From: Streptomyces klenkii
GTDB taxonomy: Bacteria; Actinomycetota; Actinomycetes; Streptomycetales; Streptomycetaceae
NCBI RefSeq assembly: GCF_003626645.1
Contig: NZ_RBAM01000024.1
Span: 1 to 56,019, forward strand
Direction of reading: 5' to 3'
Length of the DNA stretch: 56,019 bases
Every line of letters starts with the position of its first letter. The first letter of the stretch is position 1. The translations under genes and the position numbers were made by a program. Below are positions 39,430-46,936 of this stretch, piece by piece. The notes beneath the pieces are model-generated. The model had not been told where the DNA came from. It did no database searches and saw nothing but the letters and a program-made list of their open reading frames with translations.

Positions 39430-40767
39430 TCATGCGGCGGCTTCCGGCGGCAGGGGCGCGCCGTCCAGGGCGCCCCGCCCGTGCAGCAGCCGCAGCGCCG
39501 CGCCGGCTTGGAGGGGCACGACCCCGTTGCCGAGCGCGTGGAGCATCGGGTTGCGGGTCAGGCCCGGAGTGCAGGTGACCCACCCGTCGGGCAGGCCCAT
39601 CAGCCACTCGGAGAACACGGGGCTCAGTCGTCCCCGAACATCAGTTGGCCAGGGGGCGGGGCGTCCGAGGACGGCCTCCCAGCGGCGGACGGCCGGTCCG
39701 TAAGGGCCCCAATCAACGTCGGGTTGCCCCGGCCGTAGGTCGAGGATCTCCGCTCGCCGTCGGAGGCTGTCGGCGTCGGCAGCAGCCGGGCCACCGCGCT
39801 CGGCAGCATCAAGTCCCCGCTCGACCCGCGCTGGTTCGGCCCCCCGTGCGCGCCGTCGCTGGCCCGGGGCGTCGGCAGCAGCCGGGCGGCGTCCGTCAGC
39901 GTCGGCCCATAGCCCTCGCCGTATGCCGTCCCATCCGGCCGGAAGTTCGCCGTGTCCCGCGAGTCCGCCACCGTCGGCGTCGGCAGCAGGTTCACCACGA
40001 CCTCGTTCAGCGGCCGGGCATTCGTGCCGATCAGGTTCGACTCCCCCGACTTCCAGTCCCGCGCCGCCGGCGTGGGCAGCAGCGAGACCGCCGTCCGCAG
40101 ATCCGGACCCCCGTCCCCATGCAGCCCCGGCCCGTTCGTGTCCGACGTGCGCGGCGTCGGTAGCAGCCGGCCAAGCGAGGACGAAGACCCGCTTCCGGGG
40201 GTGGGGAGCGCCGACCTCCGACGCGGCCACGCGCGCCCACTCCGCATCGAACCCGAGGCCGGCCAAGTCGCCGAGAACGGCTCCGAGTGCCCGCAGTGGA
40301 GGTTCAGCAGGTCGGTCTCCCACACAGTGCGGGCAGGCGCCCACGTCGCCGGCAGCCTTCGTTGAGAGGAGCCCTTGGACATTCTCGATCACCACCAGTC
40401 GGGGTCGCAGGACGGAAATGGCGTGGGCCATGTAGGACCACAGGCCCGAGCGGGTCCCGGGCGCCAGCCCGGCGCGGCGCCCGGCGGAGGACACGTCGGT
40501 GCAGGGAAAGCCGCCGGTGAGGATGTCGACCGGCCCGCGCTCCTCGACGACGGCCCGCCAGTCGATGCGGGTGATGTCGCCCAGGTTCGGCACGCCGGGC
40601 CAGTGCCGGGCCAGGATCGCGGCGGCGTGCTGCTCCTGCTCGCGGCCGTGCTTGTCGGGCGGCTCGTACTGGGAGTGCCACACCACCCGGCCGCCGTAGA
40701 CGGCCTGGACAGCCAGGTCGAGGGCTCCGGTGCCGGAGAACAGAGACCCGATACGGAGACCGCTCAC
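39430..40767 (-). CDS. DNA cytosine-C5 methyltransferase
   Basis: 445 residues. Motif I IGSLFSGTGALDLAV (8-20), motif IV GGFPCTDVSSAG with catalytic Cys about 89, motif VI ENVQ about 128, motif VIII HPRKRVFVLAW, and C-terminal LSPVFSEWLMGLPDGW with GNGVVPLQAG as motifs IX-X. The target-recognition region (about 200-350) is Ala/Gly/Asp-rich (AADADGGGLAGHGE and similar). It would methylate phage DNA against host restriction. A second open frame covers the recognition region (separate entry). Confidence 0.9.
   Translation of the reverse strand: MSGLRIGSLFSGTGALDLAVQAVYGGRVVWHSQYEPPDKHGREQEQHAAAILARHWPGVPNLGDITRIDWRAVVEERGPVDILTGGFPCTDVSSAGRRAGLAPGTRSGLWSYMAHAISVLRPRLVVIENVQGLLSTKAAGDVGACPHCVGDRPAEPPLRALGAVLGDLAGLGFDAEWARVAASEVGAPHPRKRVFVLAWPAATDAAHVGHERAGAAWGRGSGSADGGLAAAHAGGAGLEVGGVEPDRHECPAAERGRGEPAADADGGGLAGHGELPAGWDGIRRGLWADADGRRPAAADAPGQRRRARGAEPARVERGLDAAERGGPAAADADSLRRRAEILDLRPGQPDVDWGPYGPAVRRWEAVLGRPAPWPTDVRGRLSPVFSEWLMGLPDGWVTCTPGLTRNPMLHALGNGVVPLQAGAALRLLHGRGALDGAPLPPEAAA
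39624..40382 (-). CDS. Overlapping ORF with LLPTP repeats inside the methyltransferase gene
   Basis: A 252-residue ORF in another minus-strand frame, over the recognition region. It has LLPTPRTSD, LLPTPAARDW, LLPTPTVADS, LLPTPRASDG, LLPTPTASDG spaced 25-35 residues apart and MLPSAVARLL. Proteins with this LLPTP-x-x-SD repeat occur in actinophages next to or within C5 methyltransferases. Both frames look family-like here, so it is either an overlapping gene or a decayed alternative frame. Confidence 0.4.
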   Translation of the reverse strand: MSKGSSQRRLPATWAPARTVWETDLLNLHCGHSEPFSATWPASGSMRSGRAWPRRRSALPTPGSGSSSSLGRLLPTPRTSDTNGPGLHGDGGPDLRTAVSLLPTPAARDWKSGESNLIGTNARPLNEVVVNLLPTPTVADSRDTANFRPDGTAYGEGYGPTLTDAARLLPTPRASDGAHGGPNQRGSSGDLMLPSAVARLLPTPTASDGERRSSTYGRGNPTLIGALTDRPSAAGRPSSDAPPPGQLMFGDD

Positions 40768-40847
40768 CGCGCGTCTCCGTCCGCCGCGCTTGGCGTCCGG
40801 ACGGGCGCGCGGGACGCGACCGAACCGGATGCGGCCGGGGCGGTCAC
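40764..40847 (-). CDS. Possible 27-aa ORF
   Basis: GTG 40847 overlaps the preceding stop (GTGA) and the stop overlaps the methyltransferase ATG. 27 residues, Ala/Ser-rich. May only serve to couple translation. Confidence 0.3.
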   Translation of the reverse strand: MTAPAASGSVASRAPVRTPSAADGDAR

Positions 40848-41725
40848 CGGTCGTCCCCTGCGTCGGTGGGCTGGGCCTGGGCGGCGGTCTGCTGGGCGGC
40901 TTGCCAGTCGCGGCGGTAGACGTCGACCCAGGAGGCGCAGTCGTTGCGGGCGTGGAAGCGGGCGGGGCCGCGCAGGTCGGGCCGCCACAGATTCGGGCCC
41001 GGGAACGTCACGCTCTTCTGCCGTCCGGCGATGGCTTCGCCGCAGCCCATGCACGCGTCGGGCGGGAACGTGAGGCGCACCCGTGCGAGCGCGGTCTCCT
41101 CGTCGGCCTGGTGCTCGGCGGTCTCGTGGCGGCACGGGGCGAGGTCGCCGCAGGCGCGGCAGATCGCGTAGTGCTCGGGCAGCACCTGCCAGGCGTGGCT
41201 GGCGGGCGCGATCAGGTGCAGCTCGGCCTCCGGGTCGTCCTCGCGGCCGTCGGGGGCGAGGGCGATGGCGTAGGGCCGCTGGTACCAGGTGGCGCGCTGG
41301 GGTTCGTCACCCCAGGCGGTGCCGTCGACGAGGCACCGCATCCACGTGGCGTGGTGGTCCTCGAACGCGGTCTGGTAGTCGGCGGGCCACAGGGCCGGCT
41401 CGCGTTCGGTGATGGTCAGGACGCGCCAGGGGCGGCGGTCGTGGACGACGAGCATGCCGGGCGCGAGCTGGACACGGCCGTCGTCGCGGCGGGCCTCGTG
41501 GATGCGCTGGCTGAGGCGCCCGGAGGCGGTGGAGGGCCGCCCGATGCGGCGGCCGAGCGGGGCGAGGGGGCCGACGAAGCCGACCTTGGTGGCGGTGTGC
41601 GGGGCCGCGTAGCCGGACGGGTAGATGATCACGGTCGGGTCTCCCGGGTGGTCCATGCGGTGATGCGGGCGGGGTGCAGGCCGGGCGCCCCCGAGCAGGG
41701 CGCGGAGTGGGGTCAGGCGGGTCAT
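40844..41725 (-). CDS. Cys-containing protein, 293 aa
   Basis: 293 residues. Middle: LAPGMLVVHDRRPWRVLTIT and ATWMRCLVDGTAWGDEPQRA, then AICRACGDLAPCRHETAEHQ and DACMGCGEAIAGRQKSVTFP: several C-x-x-C sites. Regularly found beside the HTH initiator gene in Streptomyces phages as far as I recall; function unknown. Confidence 0.65.
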   Translation of the reverse strand: MTRLTPLRALLGGARPAPRPHHRMDHPGDPTVIIYPSGYAAPHTATKVGFVGPLAPLGRRIGRPSTASGRLSQRIHEARRDDGRVQLAPGMLVVHDRRPWRVLTITEREPALWPADYQTAFEDHHATWMRCLVDGTAWGDEPQRATWYQRPYAIALAPDGREDDPEAELHLIAPASHAWQVLPEHYAICRACGDLAPCRHETAEHQADEETALARVRLTFPPDACMGCGEAIAGRQKSVTFPGPNLWRPDLRGPARFHARNDCASWVDVYRRDWQAAQQTAAQAQPTDAGDDR

Positions 41726-42582
41726 GAGGCGGTCCTCGCGGTTTGGGTTTCGCAGGCGTGGCAGATGGTGCGGGGGCGGTCGCGGCGGGGGATCATCCGG
41801 CCGTCGCAGGTTTCGCAGCGGGTGGGGTCGCGGGGCCGGGCGGGGGGCGCGGGTTGTCGCGGCGGGGCGGCAGGGTCGTGGCTGTCTTGTCCCTGGGATT
41901 GATCGAGATCTGTTCGGCCGGGGCGACCACCCACCGGTGGTTGCTCGACAAGGCCAGCCATCTCTTGGGGTAGTTCCTTGGCTATCCCTGGGTTGTTCGG
42001 GCCGCGGTGGCCCGAACCAATCGGGCCACCGCGGCCCGAACTCATAGGGGCCGCGGTGGCCCGAACTTCGTTCGGCTGTTCCTCTGAAAGTTCGGGCCGC
42101 GGTGGCCCGAACTCATAGGGGCCGCGGTGGCCCGAACTTTCCTCGCCGCGCTCCCACGGCGGGGGCGCCTTCCCCGCCGAACGCTGGCTCGCCTTCAACG
42201 AGTCCTCGGCGGCGCCCCACAGGGGGGTCGGGGCCATCAGGAGGACGTACAGGGAGGACCGCCCCCGGCGCTGCTGCCCGACGACGCCGACGACCCCGGC
42301 GGCGATCGCCGCGTTCAGGTAGCGCCTGGCGTCCTTCTCCCGGGCGCCCGCGGCCTTGGCGATGTCCTGGATGCGGATCGGCTTGCGGTCCCCGTGGAAG
42401 CGGAGTTCGCCGCTGGCGTTGGCCATGGCGCGGAGGGCGTAGAGCAGGGTGAGGAACCCGCCGCGGCGCAGCGCGGTGGGCAGGGCGGGCGCCCACTTCC
42501 ATGCGAGGGCGTTGCCCCAGGAGTTGGGGACGCTTCCGCTCGCCGGGCGGTCCTCGGGTGTGCTCACGGTCTCTCGTCTCAC
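41722..42582 (-). CDS. Putative replication initiator (winged helix, lambda O-like organisation)
   Basis: 286 residues from GTG 42582. N-terminal ~120 form a winged helix (LPTALRRGGFLTLLYALRAM; IRIQDIAKAAGAREKDARRY; VVGQQRRGRSSLYVLLMAP). Residues about 147-197 are encoded by iteron-like DNA (see repeats). The end has CETC and CHAC, a zinc site (256-277). A DNA-binding domain followed by iterons inside its own gene is the plan of lambda O, so I infer an origin-binding initiator. No helicase or polymerase genes are nearby; a helicase loader was not found. Confidence 0.6.
   Translation of the reverse strand: MRRETVSTPEDRPASGSVPNSWGNALAWKWAPALPTALRRGGFLTLLYALRAMANASGELRFHGDRKPIRIQDIAKAAGAREKDARRYLNAAIAAGVVGVVGQQRRGRSSLYVLLMAPTPLWGAAEDSLKASQRSAGKAPPPWERGEESSGHRGPYEFGPPRPELSEEQPNEVRATAAPMSSGRGGPIGSGHRGPNNPGIAKELPQEMAGLVEQPPVGGRPGRTDLDQSQGQDSHDPAAPPRQPAPPARPRDPTRCETCDGRMIPRRDRPRTICHACETQTARTAS
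41995..42137. repeat. Iteron-like palindromes, probable replication origin
   Basis: Five copies of an interrupted palindrome, arms TTCGGGCC and GGCCCGAA around GCGGT: 41995-42017, 42021-42041 (inverted), 42045-42066, 42090-42112, 42116-42137 (third and fifth with a degenerate left arm). A larger unit CCCGAACTCATAGGGGCCGC recurs near 42035 and 42106. Different copies are translated in different codon frames (HRGP, PPRPE, ATAAPM), so conservation is at the DNA level. Confidence 0.75.
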
Positions 42583-42752
42583 TGCGGGGTGTCGGTGGGC
42601 CGGATGGGGTCGGAGTGGGGTGGTGGCGCGCGGCCGGCGAGGAGGGCGGGCTGGTGGCGGTCGCAGCGCCAGCCGCAGGGGTAGAAGCGGGCGGGGGCGC
42701 CGCAGGGGGTGCGGCCGTGGTTGCAGCGCCCGCCGCGGCGCGGGCCGCTCAC
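42579..42752 (-). CDS. Cys-rich zinc-binding small protein, 57 aa
   Basis: 57 residues from GTG 42752: CNHGRTPCGAPARFYPCGWR and CDRHQPALL. Four Cys and several His make a compact zinc fold. Overlaps both neighbours (GTGA). Confidence 0.65.
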   Translation of the reverse strand: MSGPRRGGRCNHGRTPCGAPARFYPCGWRCDRHQPALLAGRAPPPHSDPIRPTDTPQ

Positions 42753-43579
42753 GCCGCTTCCTTCTGCCGCCGTGCTGCGGCTCGCTGGATGCTGTGGTCG
42801 ATGTACGACTTGGTGACGCCGAGCCGTTCCGCGGCCTGGTGGCGGGTGTAGCCGTGGCGCTCCAGCCACAGAGCGTCCTCGGTGATGACCTCCGCCCGGG
42901 AGACGCTCACCTCGGGCTCGGTCTCCGGGGCGGCCGGGTCGTCGATGCCGCCCCAGTCCTCCCAGAACGTGGGGTCGGGCCAGCCGTGGGCGCGGGCCCA
43001 TTTGCGGGTGCGATCCGTGACCCACTGCCGGACGCCGTGCTGTTCAGGCGCCTGGTGGGCGAGCTGGTCGTAGGTGTCGGCGATGGCGTGGGCGGTCGCG
43101 GCGTAGACGTGGGTGCCGTGGACCGCGTCGCGGGCGGTCTTGTGGGCCATGCCGGCGCGCTGGGCTACCTGGATGAGGGGCCAGCCGGTGGCGGCGAGGG
43201 CCTGGAGCCGGCGGCGGGTTCCGGTCGCGTCGAGGCGGGTCGCGCCGGGCTGTCCGGCGTCCTCGATGCGGGCGCCGAGGATGGCGCGGGCGCTGGCGGG
43301 GTGCAGGGTGTTGATGGTGCCCGCGAGGATGGACTGGATGACGCCTTCGCTGATGCCTCCGGCGGCGAGGGCGATCTGCCGCTGGCTGTAGCCCTGCTGG
43401 TACCAGGCTTGGACGCGGTCGTGGGCGGGCCGGAGATCGACGCGGACGGGCCCCTGCTCGACGACGCGCAGCGCGTACCGTTTGCAGTAGCGGCGGTGGG
43501 CGTCGCGGCATTCGGGCCGCTGGCATCCGCGGAGGTAGCAGCGGCGTTCGCCGTGCTGCACGGGGGTCGTGGTGGTCAC
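42749..43579 (-). CDS. HTH DNA-binding protein, 276 aa
   Basis: 276 residues from GTG 43579. Starts with a Cys motif (CYLRGCQRPECRDAHRRYC). Two helix-turn-helix units: AWYQQGYSQRQIALAAGGIS and the late LERHGYTRHQAAERLGVTKS. Middle RRLQALAATGWPLIQVAQRA also reads as HTH. A multi-HTH regulator family common in actinobacterial phages; may control early or replication genes. Confidence 0.75.
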   Translation of the reverse strand: MTTTTPVQHGERRCYLRGCQRPECRDAHRRYCKRYALRVVEQGPVRVDLRPAHDRVQAWYQQGYSQRQIALAAGGISEGVIQSILAGTINTLHPASARAILGARIEDAGQPGATRLDATGTRRRLQALAATGWPLIQVAQRAGMAHKTARDAVHGTHVYAATAHAIADTYDQLAHQAPEQHGVRQWVTDRTRKWARAHGWPDPTFWEDWGGIDDPAAPETEPEVSVSRAEVITEDALWLERHGYTRHQAAERLGVTKSYIDHSIQRAAARRQKEAA

Positions 43580-43926
43580 GCGGCGGCCCTCCCCTCGGCT
43601 GCGCGGCGGGCGGCGTTCTGGGCGGTTCGGGTGCCGCGCCAGGCGCGGACTCCGGAGCCGTCTCGGGTGGCGCCCCATCCGTCGTGGCGGATGAGGCCGT
43701 CGCGGCGGAACTGGCCCATGGCGTCGCCCCACTGGTGTGCGGGGTCGGGCGGGTCGGGGAGGTTGTATTCGGTCTTGATCTGCCAGGACATGAAGCGGCG
43801 GCCGGTGGCGGCGACTTCCTCGAAGGCGGGGCGGATTTCGTCGAGCCACTGCTCGTAGTCGTCGCGCTGGGGGCGGGCGCCGGGGATGTCGGGCAGGCCG
43901 GTCAGGGCGGGCTGTATCGCGCTCAC
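43576..43926 (-). CDS. Hypothetical protein, 116 aa
   Basis: 116 residues from GTG 43926: YEQWLDEIRPAFEEVAATGR, RFMSWQIKTEYNLPDPPDPA, MGQFRRDGLIRHDGWGATRD. A winged-helix-like pattern (QFRRDGLIRHDGW). Conserved partner of DUF5131 genes in phages as I recall. GTGA overlaps on both sides. Confidence 0.65.
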   Translation of the reverse strand: MSAIQPALTGLPDIPGARPQRDDYEQWLDEIRPAFEEVAATGRRFMSWQIKTEYNLPDPPDPAHQWGDAMGQFRRDGLIRHDGWGATRDGSGVRAWRGTRTAQNAARRAAEGRAAA

Positions 43927-45191
43927 CGTGCACCTCCGGCGGTCTCGGCGGCGGGGTACTGGTCCCAGGTGCGGCCGTCGAGGTCGCGTCCGGCGCGGCC
44001 CTTGCCGACGCGCTGCATGAGGTGGCGGTGTCCGAGGTCGTCGAGGGGGTCGCCGATGAGGGCGTGGGAGCGGTCGAAGTGGCCGATGCCGATGCGTCCG
44101 GTGTCGGCCCAGGCTCCCCATTGCTTGAAGAAGAACGGCACGGCGGCGTCGGTGCACTGGTCGCGGAGGGAGCGGACCCACTGGGGGGACATGGGGCGGG
44201 CGCCGGGGCCGGACTCGCCGCCGACGATGACCCAGCGAAGCGGCTGCTGAAGACGCCGGTCCCGCCGGGGGTGGAATGAGGTGTAGGCGAAGGTCCCGTC
44301 CTCCCGCACGAGCCGCGCGATGTTGTTCCAGGCGTGGACGAACCGGCCCGTGGTCATCGGGGCGTCGGACCCGAACCCGTCCCGCAGCCGCACGACGGAG
44401 CCGAACGCGGGCGCGCCCTGCTCGTGCATGCTGCGGATCCAGTCGGCCGGGGTGCGGTGGCTGGCCGGCCCCCAGAAGCTCTCGATCTCTTCGCGGACTT
44501 GCTGGGGAACCCAGTCGGGCCAGGTCCACTCGGCCCACGTGCGGGGCGCCTGGGCCAGCGGTAGGGGTGAGACCGGGGGCATCCACGCGGTCAGGTCGAC
44601 GGGCCCGAGGAGCGGCTCGCAGGAGAGGAACCGGACGGCGGCGGGGGTGTCGAGGAGCGCGGGGATGCGCAGGTCGGCGCGGGCCTGGTCCTCCACGCTG
44701 ACGCCCAACCACACGTTCGACAGCGGCCAGCCCGGCTTCGGCAGAGGCCACGACCTTTTGGTGAGCTTGGAGTCGGAGAACTCCGGGGCCGTCAGCAGTT
44801 CGTGGTCGACCTGCTTCTCGAACTCCGGGCTGTTCAGCAGCGACCGCATGCGCCCGTGCCGCTTGGTGAGCACCTGGTACGTGTGCTGCGGCGTGAGCGC
44901 CATGACCGCGAAGACGCGGGCGATGTACTCGTCGGGCACGTCCTTGTGGAACAGGTCGGACATGGAGTTGACGAACACCCGGCGCGGCTTGCGCCACTTC
45001 AGCGGAAGGGCCAGGCGTTCGGGGCGGAGGGTGACGTTGAAGCCGTTCTCGAAGTGGTGCCCCTTCACGCCGCGCCACCGCTCGGCGAAGGTCTCGGCGT
45101 AGCAGTTGTCGCAGCCGGGGCTGACCTTGGTGCAGCCGGTCACGGCGTTCCACGTCGCGTCCGTCCACTCGATCTTTGAGGTGGTGCTCAC
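43923..45191 (-). CDS. DUF5131 protein (phage Gp37/Gp68 family)
   Basis: 422 residues. IEWTDATWNAVTGCTKVSPG followed by CDNCYAETFAERW gives the three-Cys signature of this family; then VNSMSDLFHKDVP, YQVLTKRHGRM, WLGVSVEDQ, CEPLLGPVDL and WVIVGGESGPGARP, all conserved. The fold is related to radical-SAM-like barrels; the true reaction is unknown. GTG start 45191. Frequently carried by actinophages and other temperate phages. Confidence 0.9.
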   Translation of the reverse strand: MSTTSKIEWTDATWNAVTGCTKVSPGCDNCYAETFAERWRGVKGHHFENGFNVTLRPERLALPLKWRKPRRVFVNSMSDLFHKDVPDEYIARVFAVMALTPQHTYQVLTKRHGRMRSLLNSPEFEKQVDHELLTAPEFSDSKLTKRSWPLPKPGWPLSNVWLGVSVEDQARADLRIPALLDTPAAVRFLSCEPLLGPVDLTAWMPPVSPLPLAQAPRTWAEWTWPDWVPQQVREEIESFWGPASHRTPADWIRSMHEQGAPAFGSVVRLRDGFGSDAPMTTGRFVHAWNNIARLVREDGTFAYTSFHPRRDRRLQQPLRWVIVGGESGPGARPMSPQWVRSLRDQCTDAAVPFFFKQWGAWADTGRIGIGHFDRSHALIGDPLDDLGHRHLMQRVGKGRAGRDLDGRTWDQYPAAETAGGAR

Positions 45192-45263
45192 GGGTGTGGT
45201 CTCCTAAGGGTGTGCCGTGGGCGCCCCGCCTGTTAGCGGCGGGCGGGGCGGCCCGGGGCGTGG

Positions 45264-45410
45264 TCAGCGGCGGTAGGTGCGGCGGATGTGTTCGCGGAAC
45301 GCGGCGTCGCCTTCGTCGCGGCGGCGCCCGGACCAGCCGGCGAAGAGGCAGATCAGGGCGACGAGCGCGAGCCAGACGACGGCGGCGATGGCGAGGTCGG
45401 CGGCGGTCAC
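45264..45410 (-). CDS. Small membrane protein, 48 aa
   Basis: 48 residues from GTG 45410: membrane segment LAIAAVVWLALVALICLFAG then a basic tail (REHIRRTYRR). GTGA overlap with the previous gene. Function unknown. Confidence 0.6.
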   Translation of the reverse strand: MTAADLAIAAVVWLALVALICLFAGWSGRRRDEGDAAFREHIRRTYRR

Positions 45411-45646
45411 GCGGCGGCGCCTTCGGCGATGGCGCGCAGCCGGTCCAGTTCGCCGCGCCGGAGCAGCGCGATGGCGGCGCCGTAGGCGGGGAACGCGTCG
45501 GCGAGGCGCGCGGCGTTCGCGTCGTCGGCGGACGTCCACGCGGCGAGGAGCTTCGTGGTGAACGACCCGGCGGGGTAGCCGCCGTGCCCCTCGTGGAACA
45601 GGACGTGCGCGGCGACCTCGGACGGAATGGTGACGGACTGGCTCAT
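45407..45646 (-). CDS. Hypothetical protein, 79 aa
   Basis: 79 residues: VTIPSEVAAHVLFHEGHGGY, PAGSFTTKLLAAWTSADDAN, AFPAYGAAIALLRRGELDRL. The GSFTTKLLAAW-x-x-AD element is conserved in many phage proteins of this size; role unknown. Confidence 0.7.
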   Translation of the reverse strand: MSQSVTIPSEVAAHVLFHEGHGGYPAGSFTTKLLAAWTSADDANAARLADAFPAYGAAIALLRRGELDRLRAIAEGAAA

Positions 45647-45686
45647 GGGTGTTGGTCCTCTCGGGAGCGGCGGGTGGGTGGTTGGG

Positions 45687-45726
45687 GGTTCCGCCGCCCG
45701 GCCTGTGTCATCCGGGCGGCGGAACC
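45687..45726 (-). terminator. 15-bp perfect hairpin
   Basis: GGTTCCGCCGCCCGG (45687-45701) and CCGGGCGGCGGAACC (45712-45726) around 10 nt, between the 111- and 79-residue genes. The longest perfect stem of the early region. Confidence 0.65.
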
Positions 45727-45736
45727 GTGGGGCGGA

Positions 45737-46072
45737 TCAGTCGTTGGGGTAGATGCCGTTCGCGGCGTAGACCAGGCGTCCCAGCTCCTTCATGCCGTCC
45801 TGGCCGAGCGCGGCCCGCACGTCAGGCGCGGGCGCGGACCAGTCGGCCAGCGGCGCGATCGCGGCGGCCACAGCGAGGGCGTCGTCCTCGGTGCGGGCGG
45901 AGGCGATCGCGGCGCCCCCGTGGTGGCCGACCGTCCAGCGGTAGGGGCTTGCGGGGCTGACCCAGTCGGGGATCTGGTAGACGCGCAGGCCAGGGGCGGG
46001 CTCGGTCGCCTGGACCCGCGGCGATACGGCGCTGTCGGCGGTGAGGGTGATGGAGTGCGTCAGGGTGGTCAT
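45737..46072 (-). CDS. Hypothetical protein, 111 aa
   Basis: 111 residues from ATG 46072: HSITLTADSAVSPRVQATEP, VYQIPDWVSPASPYRWTVG, IASARTEDDALAVAAAIAPL. Beta strands then helix; reads like a small single-domain protein. Not recognised. Confidence 0.65.
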   Translation of the reverse strand: MTTLTHSITLTADSAVSPRVQATEPAPGLRVYQIPDWVSPASPYRWTVGHHGGAAIASARTEDDALAVAAAIAPLADWSAPAPDVRAALGQDGMKELGRLVYAANGIYPND

Positions 46073-46163
46073 GTCGTCCTCTCGGGGCGGTAGTTGTCGA
46101 TCGGGGCTGCGGGGTCGGGGTCCCGCCGCGGCGCAGCGCGGTGGGCAGGGCGGCACCCCGGGA

Positions 46164-46325
46164 TCAGGGGCCGTCGGTGACGGCGTGGCGGCGCAGCACA
46201 GCAGCCAGGTCGCCGCGTTCCGGCGGGGGCACGGGGCCCGTCTCCGCCCCAGCCATGCAGGCGCCCAGCACCACCAACACCACGCCCACCGCGGCGACCG
46301 CGGCCAGGCACAGCCACCCCGCCAT
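46164..46325 (-). CDS. Small lipoprotein-like membrane protein, 53 aa
   Basis: ATG 46325 shares one base with the exonuclease stop. 53 residues: hydrophobic LCLAAVAAVGVVLVVLGAC with an LGAC lipobox-like end, then MAGAETGPVPPPERGDLAAV. A single-pass membrane or lipid-modified peptide; superinfection exclusion is one possible role (inference). Confidence 0.55.
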   Translation of the reverse strand: MAGWLCLAAVAAVGVVLVVLGACMAGAETGPVPPPERGDLAAVLRRHAVTDGP

Positions 46326-46936
46326 CACCGCGCACCGCCCGTCACCGCGTCGTAGACGTCCCGGGCCCAGCGGGCGTCACCCAGCGCGGTGTGCGCCACG
46401 TCCTCGCCCGGCGGCTCCACGCCCACCGCGCGGGACAACTCCCGGGAGGAGAACGGCACCCGCGGGGGCGCCTCGCCGACTTGCCGCGTCGCGTAGACGT
46501 GGCCGGCGGCCAGCGTGGCGATGTCCACCGGCCGGTAGTGCCACGGCGCGTTGTCCGGCTCCGCGCCGAGCGTCACCGCCAGGAACGCCACGTCGAAACC
46601 GGGGTTGGAGCCGACGACGACCGCGCCGCGCAGCGCCGCGTCCAGCTCGCCCTCCAGCTCCCCGTCGCGGAGCCAGCGGCACCCGGGCAGCCCGCCCAGC
46701 CGGAGGGCGACGGCCGCATGATCGTCGGGGATCGCGATCCGCCGCTCCCGGTAGCGGCCGATCTTCAGCGCCCGCGGGTCGGCCAGGGACAGTTCGTCCG
46801 CGCCGAGGCGCGCCTGCCACAGGTGCTCGGTCTCGGTACCATCCGTCTCGCGGCGGATGACAGCGATCTCCCACGCCTCGTGCCGCCGCGGGTCCAGACC
46901 CGTCGTCTCGCAGTCGACGAACGCCAGGGCGGTCAT
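46325..46936 (-). CDS. DnaQ-like 3'-5' exonuclease
   Basis: 203 residues. ALAFVDCETTGLDPRRHEAW holds the first DxE, GAVVVGSNPGFDVAFLA the second acidic motif, and EDVAHTALGDARWARDVY the H-x-x-x-x-D motif: a DEDDh exonuclease. It may edit or process DNA ends with the neighbouring recombination proteins. ATG start, coupled to ERF. Confidence 0.9.
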   Translation of the reverse strand: MTALAFVDCETTGLDPRRHEAWEIAVIRRETDGTETEHLWQARLGADELSLADPRALKIGRYRERRIAIPDDHAAVALRLGGLPGCRWLRDGELEGELDAALRGAVVVGSNPGFDVAFLAVTLGAEPDNAPWHYRPVDIATLAAGHVYATRQVGEAPPRVPFSSRELSRAVGVEPPGEDVAHTALGDARWARDVYDAVTGGAR

